Of a stretch of 64,000 nucleotides of DNA, positions 53,847 through 62,428 are shown piece by piece (within the stretch, counting starts at the first letter, position 1; each line of letters opens with the position of its first letter). Position numbers and translations under genes: made by a program. The stretch spans positions 1 through 64,000 of the forward strand of contig JAJEEO010000008.1 of the NCBI GenBank assembly GCA_022820925.1, written 5' to 3'. This stretch comes from Acidimicrobiia bacterium. GTDB taxonomy: Bacteria; Actinomycetota; Acidimicrobiia; Acidimicrobiales; Poriferisodalaceae. The notes below the pieces were generated by a model. That model was not told the origin of the DNA. It made no database searches and saw nothing but the letters and a program-made list of their open reading frames with translations.

Positions 53847-55922
53847 ATGAACATCGACCAGCCCGGCCGGCCGCCCGTCGCCGAGTGCCGTGCTATGCGA
53901 TTCGACGTCGGCGGCCGATGCGCTGGCCGTGCGCTCTCGAGAGCGATGCGAACAGCCGGGGCGATGCTGATGGCGCTGGTGATCGCGGCAGCGACATCCC
54001 TGCTCCCGGTCGCTGCTGCGGGAGCGATCCCGCAGCTGGCCGACATCGAATCGGAGCGTTACGGGGGCCCTGACCGCTACGCGACATCGCTGCGTATCGC
54101 CGAGGCGGTGGCGGCTGATGCCGGCGGCCGCCTGGACTGGGTGGTCATGGTCTCGGGCCGCAACTGGACCGACGCCGTGGTCGCAGCGCCGCTCGCCGGA
54201 TCGCTCGGGGCACCCGTGCTGACCACTCCGGGGGGTGAGCTGCGCTCGGATGCGCGTTCGTTCCTGCGACGCACAGGGGTGTCGAACGCCGTGATCATCG
54301 GGGCCGAGAGCGACACCGACGGTGTCGGGCCCACCGTCGTCGCGAGCCTCGAAGAACTCGGCATCGCCACCGAGCGCATCACCCGGCCCGACCAGTACGC
54401 GACATCGGTCGCCGCTGCACGCCGGCTCGGCACTCCTGGGGACATGCGAGGCCTGGGACGAACCGCCATCGTGGCGAACGGCAGGGTGTTCGCCGACGCA
54501 CTCGTTGCGGGCTCATTCGCCGCGAAGGGCGGACATCCGATCCTGCTCACGAAGTCGGAGATCTTCCGTCGCGACGTCGCTCGGTACCTCACCGAGACAG
54601 GCGTCGAGCACGTGGTGCTCATGGGCGGCACCGCCGCCCTGGAGCCGGTGATCGAGGACTCCATCGAGGCGCTCGGCATCAAGGTGACGCGCCTCGACGG
54701 CGCAACCCGCTATGACACGGCAGTTTCGGCGGCGGAGTTCGCTGTTCGCCGATTCTCCCTCACGTGCTTCACCGAGCGCCGGGTCGGGCTGGCCCGAGCC
54801 CGCGTTCCGTTCGATGCGTTCAGCGCTGCACCTCTGCTCGCTCGCCTGTGCACCCCATTGCTGCTTGCCGATCCCGCCTCGATCCCCGCAGCGACGACGG
54901 CGTATCTCAACGCCGTCCGCGCGGTCATTGCGCCGAGCGGCGATGACGCCTTGCAAGCGCACATATTCGGCGGCAACGCGGCCATCTCGGACGCGGCCAT
55001 CGACAACTACCTCTCCAGCGGGTCGCCTTCGGGCGTGACCTGTGATATCGACATCGGCGACGAGCCCGAAGCGATCATCGATGACGTCGAGGCCCTCTAC
55101 CCGGCCTGGTCGCCCGACTGCCGCCGGATCGCGTATGTGAGCAATGACGTCATCTGGACCGCGAACGTCGACGGCACCGACCGGGTCCGGCTGACCAGGG
55201 GCTCGTTTCCGGACTGGTCGCCAGACGGCAAGCGCATCGCATTCTCGCGTCGCACTGATCGGGTGGCACACGAGTACTACGTCGGTCACATTCATGCCAT
55301 CGATGTCGACGGCAGCGATGAGACACAGCTCACGCGGGCAGTTGCCTACGACATGGCGCCGCGCTGGTCGCCCGACGGTCGCCGCATCCTGTTTCGACGG
55401 ATCGACCTCTCGGCACCTCCCGACCCCGACGACCTCTTCGGCAACCGGCATCTCGCCATCATCGATGCCGATGGCCGCAACGAGACCGACGTGTACGCCC
55501 GAGCGTTCTTCAGTCTGACTCACTACTGGACCCACGACGGCGAGCGCATCTCTGTCGAGAACCCGGGCAGTGTTGCAACGGTTCGGGACGACGGCTCCGA
55601 TTGGAAGCCCGTGTGGCCGGTGTCGCTCTCGGACATTCGCTTCATCAACTACGCATGGTCGCCTGACGGCTGTCGAATCGCGCTGGTCGGCAACAACATC
55701 GTTCTCGATGACGGCCGATATCAGAGCTACATCAAGGTGCTCAATCTTGAAGATTCCTCGGTCATCACTGCCTTGAGCCACACGGACGCCAATATCTTCA
55801 ACGTCCCCCGGATAGTCGGCCCGAAATGGTCACCGGACGGCCGCTTCATCACCTACTCGCTCGATGATCCGAAGCGCTCTGTGCCGAGTTCGCTCGTGAT
55901 AACGCGCATCCCCCCGGCCTGA
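53847..55922 (+). CDS. Secreted cell-wall-binding (CWB2) repeat protein with TolB-like propeller, copy 2
   Basis: This 691-residue paralogue of the preceding gene has the same plan: signal peptide (hydrophobic part at about 38-60), three CWB2 modules (RYGGPDRYATSL; ITRPDQYATSV; LDGATRYDTAV) and six PD40 motifs, one of them altered (WTHDGERIS). The CWB2 part is much more similar between the two copies than the propeller, as expected if the propellers see different ligands. Internal ATGs at 53895 and 53946 could give shorter signal peptides. The 3-base gap shows cotranscription. Confidence 0.87.
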   Translation: MNIDQPGRPPVAECRAMRFDVGGRCAGRALSRAMRTAGAMLMALVIAAATSLLPVAAAGAIPQLADIESERYGGPDRYATSLRIAEAVAADAGGRLDWVVMVSGRNWTDAVVAAPLAGSLGAPVLTTPGGELRSDARSFLRRTGVSNAVIIGAESDTDGVGPTVVASLEELGIATERITRPDQYATSVAAARRLGTPGDMRGLGRTAIVANGRVFADALVAGSFAAKGGHPILLTKSEIFRRDVARYLTETGVEHVVLMGGTAALEPVIEDSIEALGIKVTRLDGATRYDTAVSAAEFAVRRFSLTCFTERRVGLARARVPFDAFSAAPLLARLCTPLLLADPASIPAATTAYLNAVRAVIAPSGDDALQAHIFGGNAAISDAAIDNYLSSGSPSGVTCDIDIGDEPEAIIDDVEALYPAWSPDCRRIAYVSNDVIWTANVDGTDRVRLTRGSFPDWSPDGKRIAFSRRTDRVAHEYYVGHIHAIDVDGSDETQLTRAVAYDMAPRWSPDGRRILFRRIDLSAPPDPDDLFGNRHLAIIDADGRNETDVYARAFFSLTHYWTHDGERISVENPGSVATVRDDGSDWKPVWPVSLSDIRFINYAWSPDGCRIALVGNNIVLDDGRYQSYIKVLNLEDSSVITALSHTDANIFNVPRIVGPKWSPDGRFITYSLDDPKRSVPSSLVITRIPPA

Positions 55923-55957
55923 GCCACCGGCGGAATCGCTTGGCTAGCGTGCCGCGT

Positions 55958-56146
55958 GTGATCAGTGCGGCGGAGCTGTCGTCGATCGAGACTGCTGTCG
56001 GTGAGCTGGGCAACCGCGTGGTGCAGGCTGCCGACGAGCTGATGGGCACGCCGCACGAGGATGTCGGCGTCGAGCTCTACGAGGTGGAGCGCTCACTGCG
56101 CATGGCGCGCCGCCGTTTGGCTCAGGCCACCGACGCGCTGCGCTGA
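55958..56146 (+). CDS. Small helical protein of unknown function
   Basis: This 62-residue protein is predicted helical throughout, with heptad-like hydrophobic spacing (SSIETAVGELGNRVVQAADELM, then VELYEVERSLRMARRRLAQATDAL as two helices) and a basic middle of the second helix. No family is recognised. The GTG at 55958 is the best start; a TTG at 55940 and GTG at 55949 are possible. It lies 35 bases after the CWB2 pair, which it may follow in the same transcript, and is convergent with the citrate-lyase-like gene. Confidence 0.55.
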   Translation: MISAAELSSIETAVGELGNRVVQAADELMGTPHEDVGVELYEVERSLRMARRRLAQATDALR

Positions 56147-56188
56147 GCAGCCGGTTTGTGGCTGCTGACGGCAGCGGCGTCGACGCGG

Positions 56189-57106
56189 TCAGGCCCGCGC
56201 AGCAATCGCTTTTGCGGTGGCGACGATCTTGCGGGCCCGGGTGAGGTGCGGCACGTCCACCATCTGGCCCTTGTGTGCGAAGGCCATCAGGCCGGCAGCC
56301 TCGGCTTCGGCAAAGGCTTCGAGGAGCTCGTGGGCATCGGCAACCTCGGCTGCGCTCGGCGTGAATGCAGCGTTGATGACGTCGATCTGGTCGGGATGGA
56401 TGGAGATCTTGCCGGTGTAGCCCATGGCTGCCGAGGTCGCGCATTCCGAGGCCAGACCTTCGCTGTCGCGGAAGTCCACGTACACGGTGTCAAGCGGCTG
56501 CTTGTTCCACGCTGTCGCACCTACGAGGCACATGATCCGTGCGTATTCGAACACCGGCAGGAAGGCGCCTGACGCATCCCGGTTGGCCTTGGAGCCCATC
56601 GCTGCTGAGAGATCTTCCGCTCCCCAGCTCAGCGCGTCGACCCGGGCGTGACGTGCCAGCTCGCCGATGTTCAGCAGTCCCTGGGGAGTCTCGGTGCCCA
56701 GCACCAGCAGCACCACACCTCCGGCGGGGTGGCCGAGCTCGAGCTCCCAGCGGGTGATCATGCTGTCGAGCTGGCTCACCTCGGCCGCATTGTTGATCTT
56801 CGGCACCAGGTAGGCGTCGGGCGGCGACACCATCGTCTCGGCAACGTCGGCGACGCACCACGGCGAGTCGAGCGGGTTGATGCGCACCACCCGCTCCTTG
56901 GCGCCGAAGTCGACATCGGCCAGCCAGCTCGCAACCGTGGCACGGGCGCTGTCCTTGTTGTCGGGAGTGACAGCGTCCTCGAGGTCGAGCACGAGGCTGT
57001 CGGCATCGGTGGCGAGCGACTTGTCAAGCATGCGTTCGTTGGCCCCGGGCACGAAGTGGGATGACCGCCGCACGGTGTTCCCGGCAGGACTCAGTTGTTC
57101 AGTCAT
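56189..57106 (-). CDS. HpcH/HpaI-family (citrate lyase beta/malyl-CoA lyase-like) protein
   Basis: The 305-residue TIM barrel has the CitE-type start RRSSHFVPGANERML, metal and substrate motifs DLEDAV and RINPLDSPW, the Glu-Asp pair in WGAEDLSAAMG and the C-terminal KISIHPDQIDVINAAFTPS. Members cleave or hydrolyse malyl-CoA, methylmalyl-CoA or citryl groups. Lack of citrate lyase alpha and gamma genes nearby favours a lyase or thioesterase acting on a malyl-CoA compound. The ATG at 57106 follows GGAGTG. It is the last gene after nth. Confidence 0.88.
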   Translation of the reverse strand: MTEQLSPAGNTVRRSSHFVPGANERMLDKSLATDADSLVLDLEDAVTPDNKDSARATVASWLADVDFGAKERVVRINPLDSPWCVADVAETMVSPPDAYLVPKINNAAEVSQLDSMITRWELELGHPAGGVVLLVLGTETPQGLLNIGELARHARVDALSWGAEDLSAAMGSKANRDASGAFLPVFEYARIMCLVGATAWNKQPLDTVYVDFRDSEGLASECATSAAMGYTGKISIHPDQIDVINAAFTPSAAEVADAHELLEAFAEAEAAGLMAFAHKGQMVDVPHLTRARKIVATAKAIAARA

Positions 57107-57159
57107 TCGTGCAGCACTCCTGATTCTCGAGATGCCCTCGCAGCCGCAGCCAGTCGACG

Positions 57160-57801
57160 TCAGGCCACGAAGGCACTGGGACAGAAGTCGTTGAGGACAC
57201 AGTCGTCGCACGCCGGCTTGCGGGACGAGCAGACCCGGCGGCCGTGCAGGATCAGCCGCAGGCTGAAGTCGCCCCGCTCGTACTGGGGGATCATCGGGTT
57301 CAACGCCAGCTCCACCTTGACGGGATCCTCCTCATCGGTGATGCCGAGACGCCGCACCAGCCTGCCGACGTGCGTGTCCACCGGCAGACCCGGCAGATCG
57401 AAGGCGACCGAGCGGATCACGTTTGCCGTCTTGCGGCCCACCCCGGGCAGCTTGACCAGATCCTTCAGGGCGGTCGGCACCTCTCCCCCGAAGTCGGACA
57501 GCAGCAGGCGGGCCATGCCCTGCAGGTTGCGGGCTTTGCTGCGGAAGAAACCGGTCGGATGCACGATCTCCTCCAGCACTGCCAGGTCCGCAGAGGCCAG
57601 CGACTCGGCATCGGGAAAGCGTGCGAACAGCGACGGCACGGTGGCGTTGACGCGTGCGTCAGTGCACTGCGCCGACAGGATGGTGGCCACCAGCAGCTCG
57701 AAGGGGTTGCGGTGCTCAAGCTCGCACACCGCTTCGTACTCGCCCTTGAGCCGTTCGTGGGTCCGCTGTGCGCGGCCCTTGGGAGATCGTGGCTTCGCCA
57801 T
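57160..57801 (-). CDS. nth: Endonuclease III
   Basis: This DNA glycosylase/AP lyase removes oxidised pyrimidines. The 213-residue product has the helix-hairpin-helix LPGVGRKTANVI with catalytic Lys, the Asp in VDTHVGRLVRRLG and a C-terminal [4Fe-4S] loop CSSRKPACDDCVLNDFC (C-x7-C-x2-C-x5-C). Length is normal. It starts 8 bases after rlmN on the same strand. Confidence 0.95.
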   Translation of the reverse strand: MAKPRSPKGRAQRTHERLKGEYEAVCELEHRNPFELLVATILSAQCTDARVNATVPSLFARFPDAESLASADLAVLEEIVHPTGFFRSKARNLQGMARLLLSDFGGEVPTALKDLVKLPGVGRKTANVIRSVAFDLPGLPVDTHVGRLVRRLGITDEEDPVKVELALNPMIPQYERGDFSLRLILHGRRVCSSRKPACDDCVLNDFCPSAFVA

Positions 57802-57809
57802 GACAGTCC

Positions 57810-58892
57810 CTACCGCTCGATCCGGGTGCGCTCTTCGCGTCGAACGGGTCGGCCGCGGCGGCTGATCGAGACCTGCTTGTCAGCACGCAGCTGCCCGCAG
57901 GCTGCATCGATCGACGTGCCCCGGTTGACGCGCACGGTGGCATTGACGCCGTGTGACGCCAATTGACTCGCAAAGTGCTCGATGCGCTCGGCGCGCGATG
58001 GCGTGTGGTCATAGCCGGGAGTCGGATTCAGGGGGATGAGATTCACATGGGCCGCCAGCGGTCGTGCGTACGCGGCCAGCTCTGCAGCGTCGCTGTCGCG
58101 GTCATTGACACCGGAGATCATGGCCCATTCGAAGCTGATGCGCCGCCGCTTCGCACGCCGGTAGTCGGCAAGTGCGCGCGCAAGGTCGCGCAACGGGTAC
58201 GTGCGATTGATCGGCGCGATGCGATTGCGCAGCCGATCGTTGGCCGCGTGCAGCGAGACCGCCAGGTTGACCGGCAGATCGGCTGCGGCGAGACGCACGA
58301 TGCCGGGAATCACACCGACCGTGGAGATGGTGATGTGCCGCGCGCCGACGCCCATGTCGCCGTGGAAACGCTCGACAGCGGCCCAGACGGCGTCGTAGTT
58401 GGCGAGCGGCTCGCCCATGCCCATGAACACGATGTTGATGGCACTGGTCTCCGAGCCGGCGTGCTGAAGCGTGCCCAGCACCTGGGAGACCATCTCGCCG
58501 ACGCTGAGGTTGCGGTCGAAGCCCACCTGGCCGGTCGCGCAGAAGCTGCACGCCATCGCGCAGCCTGCTTGGCTGCTGATGCACAGCGTGGTCCGGCTGC
58601 GGTAACGCATGAGCACCGACTCGACCAGGTGGCCGTCTCTCAGCGACCACAGGTGCTTGGTGGTGGCCCCGCGGTCCGCGGATTGCGTGCGCACCAACGC
58701 GAGCGCGTCGGGCAGCAGTTCGCCGATGGCGCGCCGCAGCGCCTTGGGAACATTGCTGAGCTCAGCCAGCGGTCGACGCCGTCGGTACAGGCCGTCCCAC
58801 ACCTGAGCCAGCCGGTACGCGGGCTCGCCGTCGAGCAGCTCTGCGAGCTCAGCCCGGCTCAGATCTGCCAGCGAGGGGTCAGCTGGGGTCAC
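57810..58892 (-). CDS. rlmN: 23S rRNA (and tRNA) adenine-C2 methyltransferase, radical SAM
   Basis: RlmN methylates A2503 of 23S rRNA and A37 of some tRNAs. The 360-residue product has the radical SAM cluster motif C111, C115, C118 (GCAMACSFCATG), GMGEPLANYD, and the methyl-carrying C-terminal Cys in RGTSIDAACGQL. The start is GTG 58892, overlapping the mshD stop (GTGA). Confidence 0.95.
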   Translation of the reverse strand: MTPADPSLADLSRAELAELLDGEPAYRLAQVWDGLYRRRRPLAELSNVPKALRRAIGELLPDALALVRTQSADRGATTKHLWSLRDGHLVESVLMRYRSRTTLCISSQAGCAMACSFCATGQVGFDRNLSVGEMVSQVLGTLQHAGSETSAINIVFMGMGEPLANYDAVWAAVERFHGDMGVGARHITISTVGVIPGIVRLAAADLPVNLAVSLHAANDRLRNRIAPINRTYPLRDLARALADYRRAKRRRISFEWAMISGVNDRDSDAAELAAYARPLAAHVNLIPLNPTPGYDHTPSRAERIEHFASQLASHGVNATVRVNRGTSIDAACGQLRADKQVSISRRGRPVRREERTRIER

Positions 58893-59659
58893 GGCCGTGC
58901 GTAGCCGACGCCGGTGAACAGGCGCCGAACGACGGCGACCTCCAGACCGAGGTCGAGATACAGCGTGACCGCCGGGGTGTTGTCCGCGTCGACGTAAAGC
59001 ATGGCCCGCCCCAGGCCGGAGGCGGCGAGATGCTCGTAGCCCGCCAGCGTGAGGGCCCGCCCGAGCCCCCGGCCGTGGTACTGCGGATCAACCGCTATCA
59101 CATACACCTCGCCCACCGGCGGGTCCTCGCCGTCGTGCACCTTGGTCCAGCAGTACGCAGCGATCTCGCCGTCGATGTCGTACACACGGAAGCCGTCGGC
59201 ATCGAACCACGGCTCGGCCTGACGCTCGGCGACCTGCTCGAGCGTCCACCCGCCCTGCTCGCGGTGCCATGAGAACGCCCGGTTGTTGACCTCCACCCAG
59301 GCGGCCTCATCCTGACCCACCACGAACGGACGCGTCTCGATGCCGCTGGGATGGTCCATCGGCAGCGACCGCTCCATGCGATACAGATCGCGCTCGAACG
59401 TCAGGCCCAGCTCTGCCAGCTCGCGCCCGAGCCCCGTCTCGGCGGGTGCCGAGTCGCCGCTGGGAGTCTCCCCATAGTCCGGATGGTCGATCCAGACCGA
59501 CACCGGACCAGCGATGTCATCGAGCTGGTGCCGCAGCGCGGCGGCCATCGCTCCCGGCGGCCACTGCGAAGCGTCGGCCTCTACAACTGCGCCGTGCGGA
59601 TCGGCGCCGATCGAGATGACGGGATCGGCACCCGCTGGAGCACTGGCTACGTCGCTCAC
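58889..59659 (-). CDS. mshD: Mycothiol synthase (acetyltransferase)
   Basis: MshD acetylates Cys-GlcN-Ins to give mycothiol, the actinobacterial thiol. The 256-residue product has the strongly conserved C-terminal GNAT domain: VNNRAFSWHREQGGWT, RQAEPWFDADG, TKVHDGEDPPVGEVYVIAVDP, the acetyl-CoA loop HGRGLGRALT and LYVDADNTPAV. The N-terminal GNAT half is shorter and degenerate compared with the mycobacterial protein of about 315 residues. The GTG at 59659 is a best guess. It fits with mscR at the start of the window. Confidence 0.88.
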   Translation of the reverse strand: MSDVASAPAGADPVISIGADPHGAVVEADASQWPPGAMAAALRHQLDDIAGPVSVWIDHPDYGETPSGDSAPAETGLGRELAELGLTFERDLYRMERSLPMDHPSGIETRPFVVGQDEAAWVEVNNRAFSWHREQGGWTLEQVAERQAEPWFDADGFRVYDIDGEIAAYCWTKVHDGEDPPVGEVYVIAVDPQYHGRGLGRALTLAGYEHLAASGLGRAMLYVDADNTPAVTLYLDLGLEVAVVRRLFTGVGYARP

Positions 59660-59780
59660 TGGGGCGAGGCTACTGGCGCTCGTGAGCGGCGTCCGGGCGG
59701 CGCGCGGGTCTTCCGCTGAGGCTGCACTGCGACCGCGCGGCTGGCTGACGACGACCGGCGGCGGGTGCCACACTTGCGCG

Positions 59781-60224
59781 GTGAACCAGATCAAGTGGCT
59801 CAATCGCAGCCAGCCTCAGACGCTCTACAGCGCTGTGCTGCTGAGCTACTTCTCCGCCGCATTCCTGCTGTTCGGATCGCGAGTCGAGTGGCAGGTGGCG
59901 CTGGACATCTTCGAGGCGATCGTGTCGCTGGCAGCGAGCGATCGCACCACCCAGAACCTGGCAGATGCGATCGTGCCGGCCGGCGTGACGCTGCTGCTGG
60001 GCGGCGCATTCGTGGCGGGCGGCCTCGGCACGTCCAGCGAGCGCCGGTGGGGCCACTGGCTGTGCTCATCGGCGGCGGTGTACTCGACGATCGCGACGCT
60101 GTGGTGGGGCGTACGCACCAGCTTCGCCCTCGGCGTGTTCATGCGGCTGATGTTCGACGCACTGTTGCTGGTTCTGCTCTTCCACCCGATCAGCCGCAGT
60201 CATCGACGCGTCTGGTTCACGTGA
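59781..60224 (+). CDS. Small integral membrane protein of unknown function
   Basis: This 147-residue protein has about four membrane-spanning stretches (YSAVLLSYFSAAFLLFGS, a middle VPAGVTLLLGGAFVAGGLG, SSAAVYSTIATLWWGV and LMFDALLLVLLFHP). No family is recognised. The GTG at 59781 is chosen because it starts just before the first membrane helix. The stop overlaps the menG start (GTGA), so it is cotranscribed with menG. Confidence 0.65.
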   Translation: MNQIKWLNRSQPQTLYSAVLLSYFSAAFLLFGSRVEWQVALDIFEAIVSLAASDRTTQNLADAIVPAGVTLLLGGAFVAGGLGTSSERRWGHWLCSSAAVYSTIATLWWGVRTSFALGVFMRLMFDALLLVLLFHPISRSHRRVWFT

Positions 60225-60940
60225 GATCCCGCCGACAGCCGGAATCACCACTGCCGCAGCCGCAGGACAAGGCTGCCGCCGTCGAGGCGATGTTCGACGA
60301 GATCGCGCCGCGCTACGACCTGCTGAATCGGTTGCTGACGTTCCGCCTCGACACCCGCTGGCGGCGGCGCGCCGTGGCAGCGCTCGGGCTGGCGCCAGGT
60401 GAGACCGTGATCGACGTGGCGTGCGGCACGGGCGACCTGTGCAACGAACTCGAAGCCGCGGGATTGTGGGCCATCGGCGTCGACTTTTCCGCCGGCATGC
60501 TCGCCAAGGCAACCACCGACGCGCCCCTCGTGCGCTCCGATGCGCTGAATCTGGGTGTGCGCACGCAATCACTGGCAGGCGCCACCTGCGGGTTCGCACT
60601 GAGGAACTTCGCCGACCTGGGATCGTTCTTCGCAGAGCTGGCTCGGGTGCTGCGACCAGGGGCCCGCGTCGCGATGCTGGAGGTTGCCGAGCCCGCAAAC
60701 CCGCTGCTGCGGGCAGGCCACCGCCTCTACTTCGGCAATGTGGTACCGGCCATCGGGAGCCTGCTCTCGAGCCGGTCGGCCTACCGCTACCTGCCCGAAT
60801 CGGTGGCGTACCTGCCCCCGGCGCCGGAGCTGGCACGCCTGATTGCCGCGGCCGGATTTCGCGATGTCAATCGAGAGGCGCTGAGCGGCGGTATCGCCCA
60901 GCTCATCACGGCGACTCGCGATGTCGCCGCCCGAACCTGA
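60221..60940 (+). CDS. menG: Demethylmenaquinone methyltransferase
   Basis: This SAM-dependent enzyme makes the last step of menaquinone synthesis. The 239-residue product has the UbiE/MenG signature start VEAMFDEIAPRYDLLNRLLTFRLDTRWRR, the SAM motif VIDVACGTGDLC, FALRNFADL and LEVAEPANPLLR. The GTG at 60221 overlaps the stop of the membrane gene. menA follows nearby on the other strand. Confidence 0.92.
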   Translation: MRSRRQPESPLPQPQDKAAAVEAMFDEIAPRYDLLNRLLTFRLDTRWRRRAVAALGLAPGETVIDVACGTGDLCNELEAAGLWAIGVDFSAGMLAKATTDAPLVRSDALNLGVRTQSLAGATCGFALRNFADLGSFFAELARVLRPGARVAMLEVAEPANPLLRAGHRLYFGNVVPAIGSLLSSRSAYRYLPESVAYLPPAPELARLIAAAGFRDVNREALSGGIAQLITATRDVAART

Positions 60941-60953
60941 GCGGCGAGACGCT

Positions 60954-61457
60954 TCAAGACTGAGGCGGCGCCTTCGCCAGATCGGTCACGACCTCCGCCG
61001 AGGCGATCTGGGCGAGCGAGGAGGGCGGGCACAGGATCTTGCAGTCCCGCGAGCCGCCGCCCACGATGACTGCGTCGCAGTCCATCACCCTGCTGTCGAT
61101 CCAGACCGGGATGTCATCTGGCAGCCCGAACGGGGTCACGCCGCCGATCATCATGCCGGTGCGCGTCACGGTCTCTTCGGCGTCCGCGAACGATGCCTTG
61201 CGGGTGCCCAGCCGGCGCCGCACGACCCCGTTGACGTCGAGGCGGGTCGATGCCAGCACGACGCAGCACGCGATCGGCCGCTCGGCCGACTTGCCCACCA
61301 CGCAGATGGCATTGGCCGACGCATCCATCGAGTAGCCGTACTTTTCGCAGAACTGGGCCGTGTCGGCAAAGTCGGGATCGCACTCCACCAGCTCGTACGC
61401 CGCGCCGAGCGCCGCGAGATGATCCAGGACTGCCGCCGAGCTGGCTGCGGTGCTCAT
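60954..61457 (-). CDS. YbaK/EbsC-family aminoacyl-tRNA deacylase-like protein
   Basis: The 167-residue product has the YbaK/ProX fold: ANAICVVGKSAERPIACCVV (with the conserved Lys), the loop GGVTPFGLPDDIPVWID and VIVGGGSRDCKI. Relatives clear mischarged Cys-tRNA(Pro) or Ala-tRNA(Pro). It ends 13 bases from the convergent menG. The free-standing form suggests trans-editing; the exact tRNA is not known. Confidence 0.87.
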   Translation of the reverse strand: MSTAASSAAVLDHLAALGAAYELVECDPDFADTAQFCEKYGYSMDASANAICVVGKSAERPIACCVVLASTRLDVNGVVRRRLGTRKASFADAEETVTRTGMMIGGVTPFGLPDDIPVWIDSRVMDCDAVIVGGGSRDCKILCPPSSLAQIASAEVVTDLAKAPPQS

Positions 61458-61528
61458 TGCGACATCATGGCCGATTGCCGCCCGATCGCCACTGCCGAGG
61501 TACAGGCGGCACCAGCCTCACGGCAGTC

Positions 61529-62407
61529 TCACGGACCCAGCGCCAAGCCAACGGTCAACAGCGCGCCCACAACGATCTGCAGACGTCCGGTTGCTGCCAG
61601 CACCGGCACCAGCGCGGGACCAGAGGCGCCCTTGAGCACCGTCTGGGTGGGCGCGACGGCGAACGCGAAGGCGGCCAGGCCCAGCATCGCCCACGGTCTC
61701 AGCAACGACAGGTACATCGGCGAGAACACCATCAGGAACACCACCACGACGTACAACGCCCGGGTCGGCCGCTCGCCCATGCGCACCGCCAGCGTCCGCT
61801 TGCCGGCCTGCTCGTCGGTGGGCAGGTCGCGCAGGTTGTTCGAGATGAGCAGTGCCACCGAGCCCAGCCCCACCGGAACCGATGCTGCGACGCCCAGCAG
61901 GGTGAGCCGGGCGTCCTGCACGAACGACGAGCCCGCCGTCGCGACCAGCCCGAAGAAGACGAACACGAACAGCTCGCCGAGGCCCCGGTAGCCGTAGGGA
62001 CGCCGTCCGCCGGTGTAGTACCACGCCGCCAGCATCGACGCGCCACCCGCCACAACGAGCCACCACGACACTGCGGCGGCCACCACGATGCCGAACACGG
62101 CAGCCACGCCGAAGGCTGCAAACGCCGCGTTTCGCACTGCGGCCGGGGAGGCTGCTCCTGAGGCAACCAAGCGCTGCGGACCCACCCGGGCCACGTCGGT
62201 GCCCCGCACGCCGTCGCTGTAGTCGTTGGCGTAGTTGACAGCTATCTGGATGCACAACGACACGATCAGCGCGAACGCGGCTCGCCACCACACGATGGCG
62301 CCCTCGGCCGCGGCGTCGGACGCCGCAGTGCCCACGAACGGCGGCACCAGTGAAGCCGGCCAAGTGCGAGGCCGTGCCCCCGCCAGCCACGTTCGGGCAG
62401 CGCTCAC
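61529..62407 (-). CDS. menA: 1,4-dihydroxy-2-naphthoate polyprenyltransferase
   Basis: MenA attaches the prenyl chain to dihydroxynaphthoate in the membrane. The 292-residue UbiA-family protein has about eight membrane helices and the two Asp motifs: NYANDYSDGVRGTD, and NNLRDLPTDEQAGKRTLAVRMG. The start ARPRTWPASLVPP is typical of MenA. GTG start at 62407. With menG it supports a menaquinone respiratory chain. Confidence 0.93.
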   Translation of the reverse strand: MSAARTWLAGARPRTWPASLVPPFVGTAASDAAAEGAIVWWRAAFALIVSLCIQIAVNYANDYSDGVRGTDVARVGPQRLVASGAASPAAVRNAAFAAFGVAAVFGIVVAAAVSWWLVVAGGASMLAAWYYTGGRRPYGYRGLGELFVFVFFGLVATAGSSFVQDARLTLLGVAASVPVGLGSVALLISNNLRDLPTDEQAGKRTLAVRMGERPTRALYVVVVFLMVFSPMYLSLLRPWAMLGLAAFAFAVAPTQTVLKGASGPALVPVLAATGRLQIVVGALLTVGLALGP

Positions 62408-62428
62408 GCAGCCGAAAGCTAGTGCTGA

